Shown piece by piece: positions 8,479 to 15,929 of a stretch of 45,070 nt of DNA; the stretch's first letter is position 1; the number at the start of each line of letters is the position of its first letter. The stretch is from Nitrospirota bacterium (GTDB lineage: Bacteria; Nitrospirota; Leptospirillia; Leptospirillales; Leptospirillaceae). The translations under genes were made by a program, and so were the position numbers. Below the pieces are notes generated by a model. The model did no database searches. It worked only from the letters and a program-made list of their open reading frames with translations, and was not told the origin of the DNA. The stretch covers positions 1-45,070 of the forward strand of contig JAKAYF010000008.1 in assembly GCA_021816465.1 (NCBI GenBank), given 5' to 3'.

Positions 8479-9633
8479 ATGTCTGATTTTCATGACCATT
8501 CACATGATAGTGAGGGTGGTGATTCAAGCGAGCTTATCAACAGCCTCTCCCAGATCATTGACAAGGGGCCGCCTGAGGTTGTTCTCGAAAATGTCGAGGA
8601 CGATGATGTCGTTTCCGAAGCTCTTGCAACTCTGTATGAGATGGATTCTCTCGGAGCCGTCGCCACATTGCCTTCGATGACTCCTGACTGGTCTTTGGCG
8701 ATCAGGAGGTTTTTGGAGACCTACTCGGAAGGGGTTGAGATCGAGGATAATCTGGTTCAGATCGGGTCTGCCTCTGAAAACAGCCGATTCATGTATGGTT
8801 TTGGAATCATGGTCGACGGTCTTGAAAGGGCTGGCACTTCTTTGCCGGCGGATCTCCTCGAAGGGATTCGGGAAAAGCTTTCAGCAGTTTTTAAGCTTCA
8901 ATCGAAGTCGATGCTCTATCTTCATCCGACACTGGCCCTTTTGCCGGAGCTGTATCTTTTCTCTTTCGAGGAGCGGCGGGAGTTTTTTCTCGAAGTTCCT
9001 GAATCGGAATCGGGGACTCCGGACATCTTGTCTCCGGAAGATGAGTCCTTTTTATCGGCTCCGGTTGAGACTCTTCTTGGTGATGAACACCCGGTGGTCC
9101 GCTATCTTGGGGGAATGGATGAGTTGAATGAAGGCGAGCCGGGGAACCCTGTCTTCATCATGGGATCGGTCATCTCCCGGAACTCTCCGATGGAGGGGGG
9201 CATTCAGGAGTTTCTCGAAGGAGACGAAACAGGGGAGTTTGACGCGCTTCTTTCCGAAATAGGCGAAATGCTTGACCCTGAAAATGAAAATGCGGATGAG
9301 TTGCCATCTGTCTCCATTTTGCCATGGTCACTTCTCTTTCCCATGGGGGTATCGCTTCATTTTCAGCAGAAGGTCATGGAGTTTGTCTACCGCCTGAACC
9401 TTTCAGGAAAGGAAACGCTCGAAATGGTTCCTTTCTGGGAAAATGGGTATCTGTGGATTCATGCTACCCTGAAAGGAAAGAATGAAGGCCATGATTTTCT
9501 GGTCGTGGACGAGTATGTTCTTGAGTTCTTGGAGGAGCTGATCGAACCTGTTCTGACCGAAAGCCTGCCTGTCCGTCTGAAGTGGCATCCGTTGCCCAAG
9601 GATGGCAGGGGACTTTCACTGGGTCTTGTCTAG
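8479..9633 (+). CDS. Hypothetical acidic protein, 384 aa
   Basis: I do not recognise this protein. It is soluble-looking (no signal peptide or membrane helix), strongly acidic, with a His/Asp/Glu-rich N terminus (MSDFHDHSHDSEGGD) and many Glu/Asp runs in the middle (about 160-275). The C-terminal third (VSLHFQQKVMEFVYRLN onward) has alternating hydrophobic strands and aromatic residues such as FWENGYLWIHATL. A GGAG about ten bases upstream supports the ATG. It stands alone between mutS and an exported propeller-like gene, with non-coding sequence on both sides. Codon use looks like that of its neighbours, so it is probably a resident gene. Confidence 0.72.
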   Translation: MSDFHDHSHDSEGGDSSELINSLSQIIDKGPPEVVLENVEDDDVVSEALATLYEMDSLGAVATLPSMTPDWSLAIRRFLETYSEGVEIEDNLVQIGSASENSRFMYGFGIMVDGLERAGTSLPADLLEGIREKLSAVFKLQSKSMLYLHPTLALLPELYLFSFEERREFFLEVPESESGTPDILSPEDESFLSAPVETLLGDEHPVVRYLGGMDELNEGEPGNPVFIMGSVISRNSPMEGGIQEFLEGDETGEFDALLSEIGEMLDPENENADELPSVSILPWSLLFPMGVSLHFQQKVMEFVYRLNLSGKETLEMVPFWENGYLWIHATLKGKNEGHDFLVVDEYVLEFLEELIEPVLTESLPVRLKWHPLPKDGRGLSLGLV

Positions 9634-9635
9634 TC

Positions 9636-9690
9636 CCTGGATGATACCCTCCTCAACGGAGGGGCTTCACGATCTGGAGCCCCATCCGGG
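9636..9690 (+). other. Nested stem-loops after the 384-aa gene
   Basis: Just after the stop, CCTGGATG (9636-9643) can pair with CATCCGGG (9683-9690), enclosing CCCTCC-TCAAC-GGAGGG and GGGGCT...AGCCCC, which compete for the same G run. The result is a three-way-junction-like fold or two alternative hairpins. There is no T tract, so it is not a textbook intrinsic terminator. It could be a Rho-type boundary, an mRNA 3' stabiliser or part of the leader of the next gene. Confidence 0.4.
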
Positions 9691-9751
9691 ATAGACCGTT
9701 TCCCAGCTGATTTTGTTTTATGATTGATTATCCTGATGGCCGAAGGATTAC

Positions 9752-10948
9752 ATGAAGTTCAAGCTCAATGTCTTTGTTTTGGTTCTGTCCTTTGCCTTAA
9801 GGGTCCTTTTTCCCGGAGCTTCATTTGGTGGTGACATACATCTGGCAAAGCCCGCTGCCAGGCCCATTTCTTCGGTCAGGATTGATTCCCATCCAATCTA
9901 TCGCCTCTCTTATCCGATCCAGACGATGAGAATGGGATATAGCAAAGAAGCCCATCTCATTTTTCTGACGTTGATGAAAAGTGGCCAGATTCTTGTTCTT
10001 GATAGCCGCACAGGAGCGGTCATCAAGACGATATCCAATGTTCTGAAGCCACTGGATGCGACTTTTGACTGGAAAAAAAGAAATATTCTTGTAACAGAGG
10101 GCGACTCCAGGGTGTTTCACGTCATTCCCCTTGATGATCCCTCAAAAATGAAAGATCTGCCTACGGGATTAAATCCGACGGTGGTCGAATATCGCGGGGA
10201 TTTCGGTACCTTTCTGCTGGCAGGTGCGGTGCATATCCTCTACCGGCTGAATTCGGATTCTTATCAGGTTGAGCGCTGGACCGCTTTTGGCGACAGGATT
10301 CACGAAATCACTTTTTTGGGAAAAGACCTGTATATACCGCTATTGCGCCATTCCCGCATATTGATCCTTGACGGAAAAACCCTTCAGGTCACCCGTGATG
10401 AGACGCTGGATCTTTGTGAACGACTTACAACTGTTCTGCCCTTGTCTGAAGGAGGTCTTGCTGCTCTTTGCGAAAATGAGCTTCTGGTCCGAAGAAAGTC
10501 GGGTGACCCCTTTCACCACCGGTATAGTGATGATTCTCCGAGAACAATGGTCGGACCGGTTTTGTCGAATTTTCTCCTGATCTTTTACCCGGATGCACAG
10601 GAGATGATTGTGAAGGATATCCGGACACTCAAGTCTGTTCAGAAGGTCTCGATGCATGGCCGTCCGATGTGGTCCCGGCTCAACCACGATGGTACCGGGG
10701 TTTTTGTGATCTCTTCGAATCCGTCGTCCGGAGTCGTCAGTTTCGAGCGCTTCGCACTTTCTCCGGTGTATGCGCCGTTTGCTCCTGACGCGAAAAAAAC
10801 GCTTTCCTCTCCACCCAAGTCTTTCGCTCCGGCAAAAGGGCCAGGTCTTGTTCCGGGAAGAAAAGCTCCTCTTCTTCCTTCCATCAAGACGGCTCCTCTT
10901 TCGGCGAGCCCGAAAAAGGGGGATCCCGGTGCCGTCTCACACCAATAG
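9752..10948 (+). CDS. Exported beta-propeller-like protein
   Basis: The first 27 residues (MKFKLNVFVLVLSFALRVLFPGASFGGD) form a signal peptide, so the protein is predicted to be periplasmic or outer-surface. Residues about 40-345 carry repeated short strands with the rhythm of YVTN/PQQ-type propeller blades, for example GQILVLDSRTGAVIKTI and RILILDGKTLQVTRDETL. The last 50 residues are a Pro/Lys/Ser-rich, probably disordered tail. I cannot name a ligand. AAGGA five bases before the ATG supports the start. It lies 16 bases before fabI, but there is no functional link I can see. Confidence 0.7.
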   Translation: MKFKLNVFVLVLSFALRVLFPGASFGGDIHLAKPAARPISSVRIDSHPIYRLSYPIQTMRMGYSKEAHLIFLTLMKSGQILVLDSRTGAVIKTISNVLKPLDATFDWKKRNILVTEGDSRVFHVIPLDDPSKMKDLPTGLNPTVVEYRGDFGTFLLAGAVHILYRLNSDSYQVERWTAFGDRIHEITFLGKDLYIPLLRHSRILILDGKTLQVTRDETLDLCERLTTVLPLSEGGLAALCENELLVRRKSGDPFHHRYSDDSPRTMVGPVLSNFLLIFYPDAQEMIVKDIRTLKSVQKVSMHGRPMWSRLNHDGTGVFVISSNPSSGVVSFERFALSPVYAPFAPDAKKTLSSPPKSFAPAKGPGLVPGRKAPLLPSIKTAPLSASPKKGDPGAVSHQ

Positions 10949-10964
10949 TTCTGGAGGTCAAACG

Positions 10965-11786
10965 ATGAATGATAGCTTGTCTGGAAATCAGATGCTGAAA
11001 GGGCGCCATATTCTGGTAACAGGAATTGCAAATCGATGGTCCATTGCCTGGGCTGTTGCTGAGGCCATTCTTCGTGAGGGGGGGCAAATAACCCTGACCT
11101 ACCAGGGAGAGACTCAACTCGGAAATATCCGCAAGATCCTCTCGGATATCCCCGATGGCGACAAAGTTCTGGTTGAACCCCTTGATGTCTGTGATGAGGG
11201 ACAATTGAGCTCTCTTTGCTCGACACTTGAAAAGTCAGGCATTTTTCTTGATGGGGTGGTCCATAGCATTGCGTTTGCCTTAAGGGAAGAGCTCGATGGC
11301 CACTTTGTCGATACCAGTCGCAAGGGGTACCTTCTTGCCCAGGAAATCAGCGCGTTTTCTCTTGTGGCTCTCTCGAAAGCACTTCTTTCCAGGATGAATG
11401 ATGGCGGATCCATCATTGCAATGACCTATCTTGGGTCGGAGCGTGTTGTTCCTCACTACAATGTCATGGGGGTCGCGAAGGCAGCCCTGGAATCTGCAGT
11501 CCGCTATCTGGCGTATGATCTTGGGGGTCGAAAAATCCGGGTCAATTCGTTGTCGGCTGGTCCGGTCAAGACGGCTTCAGGTCGTGCAATCAAGGGGTTT
11601 GGTGATATGGTGAAGACGGTTTCCGAGCAATCGGCGATAAAAGATCAATTGACCGTCTCCGAAGTTGCGGATGTTGCTGTTTCTCTCTTGTCTCCCTACT
11701 TCAGGGGAGTGACAGGGGAGCTTGTTCATGTCGACATGGGCTACCACGCTCTGGGGATGGTTTTGCCCGGATCGGGTGCGGTTTAA
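10965..11786 (+). CDS. fabI: Enoyl-[acyl-carrier-protein] reductase (NADH) FabI
   Basis: FabI reduces trans-2-enoyl-ACP in the last step of each type II fatty acid elongation cycle. It is an SDR-fold protein of 273 residues. Seen: LKGRHILVTGIANRWSIAWAVA (nucleotide-binding loop typical of FabI), LDGVVHSIAFA, and the active-site pair in YLGSERVVPHYNVMGVAKAALE (Tyr-x6-Lys), then SAGPVKTASGRAIKGF. The track ORF starts at 10770 inside the upstream gene. ATG 10965 follows CTGGAGG at good spacing and gives the family's normal N terminus. It is followed by a hairpin terminator. Confidence 0.95.
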   Translation: MNDSLSGNQMLKGRHILVTGIANRWSIAWAVAEAILREGGQITLTYQGETQLGNIRKILSDIPDGDKVLVEPLDVCDEGQLSSLCSTLEKSGIFLDGVVHSIAFALREELDGHFVDTSRKGYLLAQEISAFSLVALSKALLSRMNDGGSIIAMTYLGSERVVPHYNVMGVAKAALESAVRYLAYDLGGRKIRVNSLSAGPVKTASGRAIKGFGDMVKTVSEQSAIKDQLTVSEVADVAVSLLSPYFRGVTGELVHVDMGYHALGMVLPGSGAV

Positions 11787-11821
11787 CGAGAGTCTTTTCG
11801 CGCAAACTTCTTCCACTTTTT

Positions 11822-11866
11822 CGAACCCTTCATTTCAAGAAATAATGGGGGGTTCGCTCTTTTCTT
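11822..11866 (+). terminator. Probable intrinsic terminator after fabI
   Basis: CGAACCC (11822-11828) pairs with GGGTTCG (11850-11856), with additional CATT/AATG pairing inside, followed by the T-rich CTCTTTTCTTCGTT. It lies 36 bases after the fabI stop and before the bc-complex genes. Confidence 0.6.
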
Positions 11867-12017
11867 CGTTCAGAGCTTGTTCTGCTCAAATGCTTAATCT
11901 TTAACATTTTGCATGTTTTTAATGATTTATGCTGTTTGATTATGCAATTTGAGGGGAGTACCCTGACCCCTGGACGTGAATTGCATCAAAAAAAGAACCT
12001 TTCTGCAGGAGGGAATC

Positions 12018-12956
12018 ATGTCGGAGCCAGTTGTTTTTCGAATGGGGATCCCGGTTGTGGATCATTCGGGAAAACAGGTCGGAACATTGGAGCAGCTTGT
12101 TTTTCACGAAACCCAAAAAAAAATTGATGAGCTTGTTGTCCGCGAGCTTTCCGGCCTGCGCCGCCTGCCAATGGACCTTGTTTCGCAGGTTTCCCCCTCA
12201 TCGATTCATCTCAAGAAAAAAATGGATTCGGGTGGACTTTCCCAATGGCCCATATTTCACCCTGAAGATTATGAAGAGGTTCCTTCCTGGTTTTTTCCGC
12301 CCGGCGCGCATATTGAAGTTGGCGCCCTTGTTACACTGAAGCCATGCGATGTTCGGGAAATGGGTGAAGAGCATGCCATGAGCCGAAGGGACTTTATGGC
12401 GAGGTCGACGCTTGTGGTCGCATCAATGATCGGTGTCAGCCTTGTTGTTCCCATCGGAGGCTATATCCTGACCGCAACCCAGACGAAAGTGTCCGATCAC
12501 TGGGTTGATCTTGGGATCATGCTGGACAGTCTCCCTCTTGATACTCCGGTTGCGCATAATTTCTTTGGAATGTCGGTGAGCGGATGGATGAAGGTTCCGG
12601 TCTCAAGAACCGTATGGCTGATCCATCATTCAAATCCGGACGCTCCGGATTCAAAACCGGAAGACCAGATCAAGGGGCTGGACTCTCCGCTTGAGGCCAA
12701 AAATTCGGACCCGAGGCTCACAGTCCTTTCTCCCGTCTGTCCCCATCTTGGCTGTGCTCCTCAATGGACGCCCGAACGAAAAGAGTTCATATGCCCATGT
12801 CATCATTCCATCTATCAAATCAATGGAAACCGTGTCTCCGGTCCCGCGCCAAGGCCGATGGACTCCCTGCCAGTCAGGGTTTCCAAGGATGGGGCGATAT
12901 CGATTGTCTATGAGCAGTTTGTTGTCGGGATCCCTCAAAAGGTCAGGCTGTCCTGA
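12018..12956 (+). CDS. PRC-barrel/Rieske iron-sulfur fusion protein of a cytochrome bc complex
   Basis: Residues about 1-100 look like a PRC-barrel domain (MGIPVVDHSGKQVGTLEQLVF, then KIDELVVREL and PMDLVSQV). Next comes SRRDFMARSTLVVASMIG, a Tat-like RR motif plus the single membrane anchor, and then the Rieske domain with CPHLGC (about 240) and CPCHHS (about 261), the four [2Fe-2S] ligands. The second box has His where Gly is usual. The protein would carry electrons from quinol at the outer face of the membrane. The track start at 11976 is too early; ATG 12018 follows AGGAGGG. The cytochrome b gene starts 57 bases downstream, so the two form a bc operon. The N-terminal PRC domain is not part of ordinary Rieske proteins. 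Confidence 0.9.
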   Translation: MSEPVVFRMGIPVVDHSGKQVGTLEQLVFHETQKKIDELVVRELSGLRRLPMDLVSQVSPSSIHLKKKMDSGGLSQWPIFHPEDYEEVPSWFFPPGAHIEVGALVTLKPCDVREMGEEHAMSRRDFMARSTLVVASMIGVSLVVPIGGYILTATQTKVSDHWVDLGIMLDSLPLDTPVAHNFFGMSVSGWMKVPVSRTVWLIHHSNPDAPDSKPEDQIKGLDSPLEAKNSDPRLTVLSPVCPHLGCAPQWTPERKEFICPCHHSIYQINGNRVSGPAPRPMDSLPVRVSKDGAISIVYEQFVVGIPQKVRLS

Positions 12957-13012
12957 GGTCGATTCCCTGACTGGTTGGCTGGAAATTCTTTAAACATTTG
13001 GAGGGCTCTCTC

Positions 13013-14395
13013 ATGCATTCTTCACGCCCGAATCGTCTGGTGGAATATCTTGATGAACGGATCAGAGTAAGGTCCCTGATGCAGTTTCTCCTTGCAGAGC
13101 CAATGCCGGGCGGTGCAAGGTGGGCTTATATTTTTGGGAGCATGGTCCTTTTTTCGCTGATTATCCAGTTCGTGACAGGTGTCATGCTGGCTTTTGACTA
13201 CGGCGGGACACCCGACCATGCATGGGACAGTGTCAATTACATCGATCACCTCAAATATGGGGAGCTTCCTGTCGGGCGCTTGATCCGGGGCTTCCATTAC
13301 TGGGGTGCTTCGGTTATGGTTATTCTGGTGGGACTCCATCTTCTTCAGGTTTTCATATGGGGGGCCTACAAGCGGCCGCGGGAGGTCATGTGGCTGGTTG
13401 GTGTCGTATTGCTGGCATTGACGATGGTCGCTGCCTTTACCGGCTATCTTCTCCCGTGGGATGAAAGAGCCTATTGGGGAACGATCGTGGGAACAAACAT
13501 GATGGGGATCATCCCGGTTGTTGGTCCTGTGATCAAAAGTGCAATCAGGGGAGGCACAGGGTTGGGGGCTTTGACCCTTTCCCACTTCTTTGCCATTCAC
13601 ACCATGGTTCTTCCGTCCTTGTTTATCGGATTCTTTACCTTGCACATGGTTATTTTTCGCCGGGTCGGACCTGCGGGACCCTTTAGGGGGACTCCGTCCG
13701 AGCTTGAAAACAAGAAAGAGTTTTTTTATCCGAGACAGGTTTTGATGGACTCTCTCGGGATGCTGTTTATCTTTATCCTGGTGGCAACGCTTGCCATCCT
13801 TTTTCCACCAGGTCTTGAGGCGATGGCGAATCCGGCAAACTCAACCTACTCTCCAACCCCCGCCTGGTACTTTGACTGGGTTTTCCAGCTGTTGAAGATG
13901 ATCCGCCCGGAGATTGCCGGGGTTCTCGGGATACCTCTTATCGTCGGTATCCTGCTTGTGCTCTGGCCGTTTTTTGATAAAAGTCCTGAACGCTCTCCCT
14001 ACAAGCGTCCCGTGGTTGTTTCGACGATTCTTTTGAGTCTTGCCCTGATCATTGTCCTTTCCCTGGAGGCTGAAGCCGGGTACAAGCCAATGGTATCCCT
14101 TGACAGAAGCGCCATGGCCCGTGGAAAAATTGTCTTTGATCACAGTGGATGCATGGGGTGCCATATGCTTAACGGAAAGGGTGGCAAGATAGGTCCTGAC
14201 CTCTCCGAAGAGGGACTCGCTGGTCACTCGGAGCATTGGCTTCAGGTACAGTTTCTGAACTCGGGGGCCCACTTCCCGAATTCCCCGATGCCGAAGTTTA
14301 CATTTTTGAAGCCGGATCAGCTTCACGATCTCGCCCAGTATGTCTCGTCTCTTGGAAGGGCAGGGTGGCCTGACCCTACTGCGCCGAGCCGTTGA
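13013..14395 (+). CDS. Cytochrome b with fused C-terminal cytochrome c domain
   Basis: This is the membrane core of a cytochrome bc-type quinol oxidoreductase. The N-terminal part has the haem-ligand His pairs on two helices (RGFHYWGASVMVILVGLHLL and LSHFFAIHTMVLPSLFIGFFTLHM) and LPWDERAYWGTIVG. The C-terminal cytochrome b part holds PTPAWYFDWVF at the quinol-oxidation site, where the family motif is PEWY, so Glu is replaced by Ala. After a last membrane helix, residues about 365-450 form a monohaem cytochrome c (GCMGCHMLNGKGGKIGPDL, with KFTF as possible Met-ligand region at SPMPKFTF). ATG 13013 after GGAGGG is preferred over the TTG at 12998. No separate cytochrome c1 gene is present, so the fused domain probably replaces it. 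The 3' end overlaps the converging thioredoxin-like gene by 20 bases. Confidence 0.94.
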   Translation: MHSSRPNRLVEYLDERIRVRSLMQFLLAEPMPGGARWAYIFGSMVLFSLIIQFVTGVMLAFDYGGTPDHAWDSVNYIDHLKYGELPVGRLIRGFHYWGASVMVILVGLHLLQVFIWGAYKRPREVMWLVGVVLLALTMVAAFTGYLLPWDERAYWGTIVGTNMMGIIPVVGPVIKSAIRGGTGLGALTLSHFFAIHTMVLPSLFIGFFTLHMVIFRRVGPAGPFRGTPSELENKKEFFYPRQVLMDSLGMLFIFILVATLAILFPPGLEAMANPANSTYSPTPAWYFDWVFQLLKMIRPEIAGVLGIPLIVGILLVLWPFFDKSPERSPYKRPVVVSTILLSLALIIVLSLEAEAGYKPMVSLDRSAMARGKIVFDHSGCMGCHMLNGKGGKIGPDLSEEGLAGHSEHWLQVQFLNSGAHFPNSPMPKFTFLKPDQLHDLAQYVSSLGRAGWPDPTAPSR

Positions 14396-14639
14396 GTGTC
14401 CGAATAATGTCGCTTGCCCTCTGTCTTTCAGGCATGCCTGAAAAATAAAGCCTGTTATTGATAAGGGTGGATGGAACCGTCTGGATCTGGTGCTCTTCCC
14501 GAAGAAGGGCACCTTCTGGTGATTCAATATCAACTTCTGTATATTCGATATCCTGTTCGTCTGCCAGTTTTTCCCAGAAACGTTTGACGGGGGGGCAGGT
14601 GGGGCACCATGTGGCGGTAAGAAGCGTTACTTTAACCAT
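14376..14639 (-). CDS. Small thioredoxin/glutaredoxin-like protein
   Basis: An 87-residue thioredoxin-fold protein: TLLTATWCPTCPPVKRFWEKL carries a CPTC redox motif and TVPSTLI supplies the cis-proline loop. The track ORF extends upstream to 14846 through non-coding sequence; the start at 14639 (MVKVTLL) is right because GGAGG sits a few bases before it and it opens directly into the first beta strand. It converges with the cytochrome bc gene, overlapping its last 20 bases. Role is probably general disulfide or thiol chemistry in the cytoplasm; the partner is unknown. Confidence 0.85.
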   Translation of the reverse strand: MVKVTLLTATWCPTCPPVKRFWEKLADEQDIEYTEVDIESPEGALLREEHQIQTVPSTLINNRLYFSGMPERQRASDIIRTLNGSAQ

Positions 14640-14727
14640 CGTTCCTCCAGATTCAGTATTGTGTTGTTGTGTCTGTCCGGATAGTGTAGTGGAAGCTTCT
14701 GTCTCTATTCCACCAGGGGAGGTTTTT

Positions 14728-14910
14728 ATGATTGTGCGTTTGCTTCTGGGCGCGCTCGGAGGGGCTTTGTTTGGCCTGTTGATCTCAAGGGTCAATCGAA
14801 AGGGGTTTTGCTCCGGTACTGTCTGCCGGATGAATGGAGACCCCAAGGTTTCTATCCCATGGTATGCGCTGATCGGAGCCTTCCTGGGAGCAACATTCAG
14901 AGGAGTGTAA
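14728..14910 (+). CDS. Small membrane protein, DUF6132-like
   Basis: A 60-residue protein: helix 1 (MIVRLLLGALGGALFGLLIS), a short loop with two cysteines (FCSGTVC), and helix 2 (PWYALIGAFLGATF). The two-helix layout with a Cys-containing loop resembles DUF6132 proteins. AGGGGAGG lies five bases before ATG 14728; the longer track ORF (from 14458) is antisense to the thioredoxin-like gene in its first half and is rejected. The stop is immediately followed by the ATG of the RidA gene, so the two are coupled. Function unknown. Confidence 0.65.
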   Translation: MIVRLLLGALGGALFGLLISRVNRKGFCSGTVCRMNGDPKVSIPWYALIGAFLGATFRGV

Positions 14911-15276
14911 ATGAGCGTAAATGCTTTTCCCGTCCCTGTTGGTCCATATCAGATTGCAAGACGCCATGGAAATCTTCTTTTTTTGTCGGGACAGATTCCT
15001 CTTGACCCGGATTCGGGAAATCTCGTTGAGGGTGGGATCTCGATCCAGACAGAGCGGGTGATTCTCAATATCGCGGGAGTTCTGAAGTCTTATGGTCTTG
15101 ACTGGAAATCGGTTTTGAAAGTTACCGTTTTTCTGACGGATCTCAACGATTTCCCTGAAATGAATGCCGTTTACTCGCGATTGATCGGGGAACCTTATCC
15201 AGCTCGTTCGACAATTGGTGTTGCTGGCTTGCCAAAATCGTCAAGGATCGAGATTGAGGCGATTGCTGCGGTATAG
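14911..15276 (+). CDS. RidA family (YjgF/UK114) enamine/imine deaminase
   Basis: RidA proteins hydrolyse reactive 2-aminoacrylate-type enamines formed by PLP enzymes. The 121 residues fit one RidA subunit. Seen: VGPYQIARRHGNLLFLSGQIPLDP at the N terminus, DLNDFPEMNAVYSRLIGEPYPARSTIGVAGLPK with the conserved substrate-binding Arg, and EIEAIAAV at the end with the conserved Glu. ATG 14911 directly abuts the preceding stop and has AGAGGAG upstream. It is followed by a strong hairpin that separates it from the converging rpmB. Confidence 0.94.
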   Translation: MSVNAFPVPVGPYQIARRHGNLLFLSGQIPLDPDSGNLVEGGISIQTERVILNIAGVLKSYGLDWKSVLKVTVFLTDLNDFPEMNAVYSRLIGEPYPARSTIGVAGLPKSSRIEIEAIAAV

Positions 15277-15345
15277 GTGGAGTTTTCCTGAAGCGTCCCT
15301 GACAGGACGGGCATACAGTGTTCGATAATAGCGGGATTGGATGAA

Positions 15346-15370
15346 GGAGGAGCGGAAAGAGTGCTCCTCC
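15346..15370. terminator. Hairpin between converging ridA-like gene and rpmB
   Basis: GGAGGAGC (15346-15353) and GCTCCTCC (15363-15370) form a perfect 8-bp stem with a 9-base loop in the 122-base gap between two converging genes. Neither side has a strong T run, so it may work as a weak two-way terminator or 3' stabiliser. Confidence 0.5.
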
Positions 15371-15398
15371 AATATCTTTACTGACAGAAACGGAAGGG

Positions 15399-15590
15399 CT
15401 AAAGGGCTTTTTGGACTTTTCCGCTTCTAATGCAACGGGTGCAGACCTGCAAGCGTTTTGCCGCTCCGTTGATCATCGCCCTGACAGGCTGTAAGTTGGG
15501 GCGAAATGCCCTTTTGCTGACCCTGTGGGAGTGGCTGATCTGGTTGCCCATTACCTTTGTCTTGCCACATACTGCACATTCTTTGGCCAC
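15399..15590 (-). CDS. rpmB: 50S ribosomal protein L28
   Basis: A 63-residue L28: MAKECAVCGKTKVMGNQISHS at the start, RAFRPNLQPVRA in the middle and QVCTRCIRSGKV at the end. Two CxxC pairs (CAVC and CTRC) show the zinc-binding form. It is a monocistronic minus-strand gene between converging and diverging neighbours. AAGAAAGGTAAGAACC before the ATG gives an AAGG-type site. Its promoter, 46-74 bases upstream, overlaps a long inverted repeat, which could bear on regulation. Confidence 0.96.
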   Translation of the reverse strand: MAKECAVCGKTKVMGNQISHSHRVSKRAFRPNLQPVRAMINGAAKRLQVCTRCIRSGKVQKAL

Positions 15591-15635
15591 GGTTCTTACC
15601 TTTCTTTAAACAGGATCCATCCACAAAACCTCTTC

Positions 15636-15664
15636 ATTCTAGAGAGAAAAAGAACCAAAATCAA
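15636..15664 (-). promoter_or_regulatory. Probable sigma-70-type promoter of rpmB
   Basis: On the minus strand TTGATT (15664-15659), 17 bases, then TAGAAT (15641-15636). Transcription would begin near 15629, giving a leader of about 40 bases to the rpmB ATG. Confidence 0.55.
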
Positions 15665-15689
15665 GTCACTCTCCCTGTTCTTTTTCTCT
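15643..15689. repeat. 13-bp perfect inverted repeat over the rpmB promoter
   Basis: AGAGAAAAAGAAC (15643-15655) is the exact reverse complement of GTTCTTTTTCTCT (15677-15689), with a 21-base spacer. One arm lies inside the -35/-10 spacer of the rpmB promoter and the other just upstream of the -35. It could be a repressor operator or cruciform. The rest of the 339-base intergenic region (15591-15929) holds the divergent promoter for the GGDEF gene and no ORF. Confidence 0.6.
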
Positions 15690-15774
15690 TCTGCCTTCGG
15701 ATTGTTGTCTTCGCACTGCCCTCTTTTCAGAAGGTCATCCTGTTGATGAGCGCGATCCGTTTTCATTGGTATTC

Positions 15775-15802
15775 TTGATATTTTCCATCGGTGTATTAGA
15801 AT
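15775..15802 (+). promoter_or_regulatory. Probable promoter of the GGDEF gene
   Basis: TTGATA (15775-15780), 16 bases, TAGAAT (15797-15802): five of six matches in each hexamer. Transcription would begin near 15809, leaving a leader of about 120 bases before the GTG at 15930. Confidence 0.55.
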
Positions 15803-15929
15803 AGCTGGTAATTTTTCCGGGTTTTGGAAAATATCAACGTTTTTTTGTCTTTTCTTCTATCGGACAGTATCGTGTGGTGGCTGTTGCTGTCTGTCCGGCT
15901 TTTCCTTCAACCTAAGGAGTATTCCTGAC

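Noticed and set aside
9636-9648. 13-base match CCTGGATGATACC shared with 23470-23482
   Set aside because: In 45 kb several 13-base matches are expected by chance, and the flanking bases do not continue the similarity.
10770-10964. N-terminal extension of FabI
   Set aside because: It overlaps the C-terminal tail of the upstream gene; ATG 10965 has a good ribosome binding site and gives the normal N terminus.
14458-14727. N-terminal extension of the DUF6132-like protein
   Set aside because: Antisense to the thioredoxin-like gene; ATG 14728 has a strong ribosome binding site.
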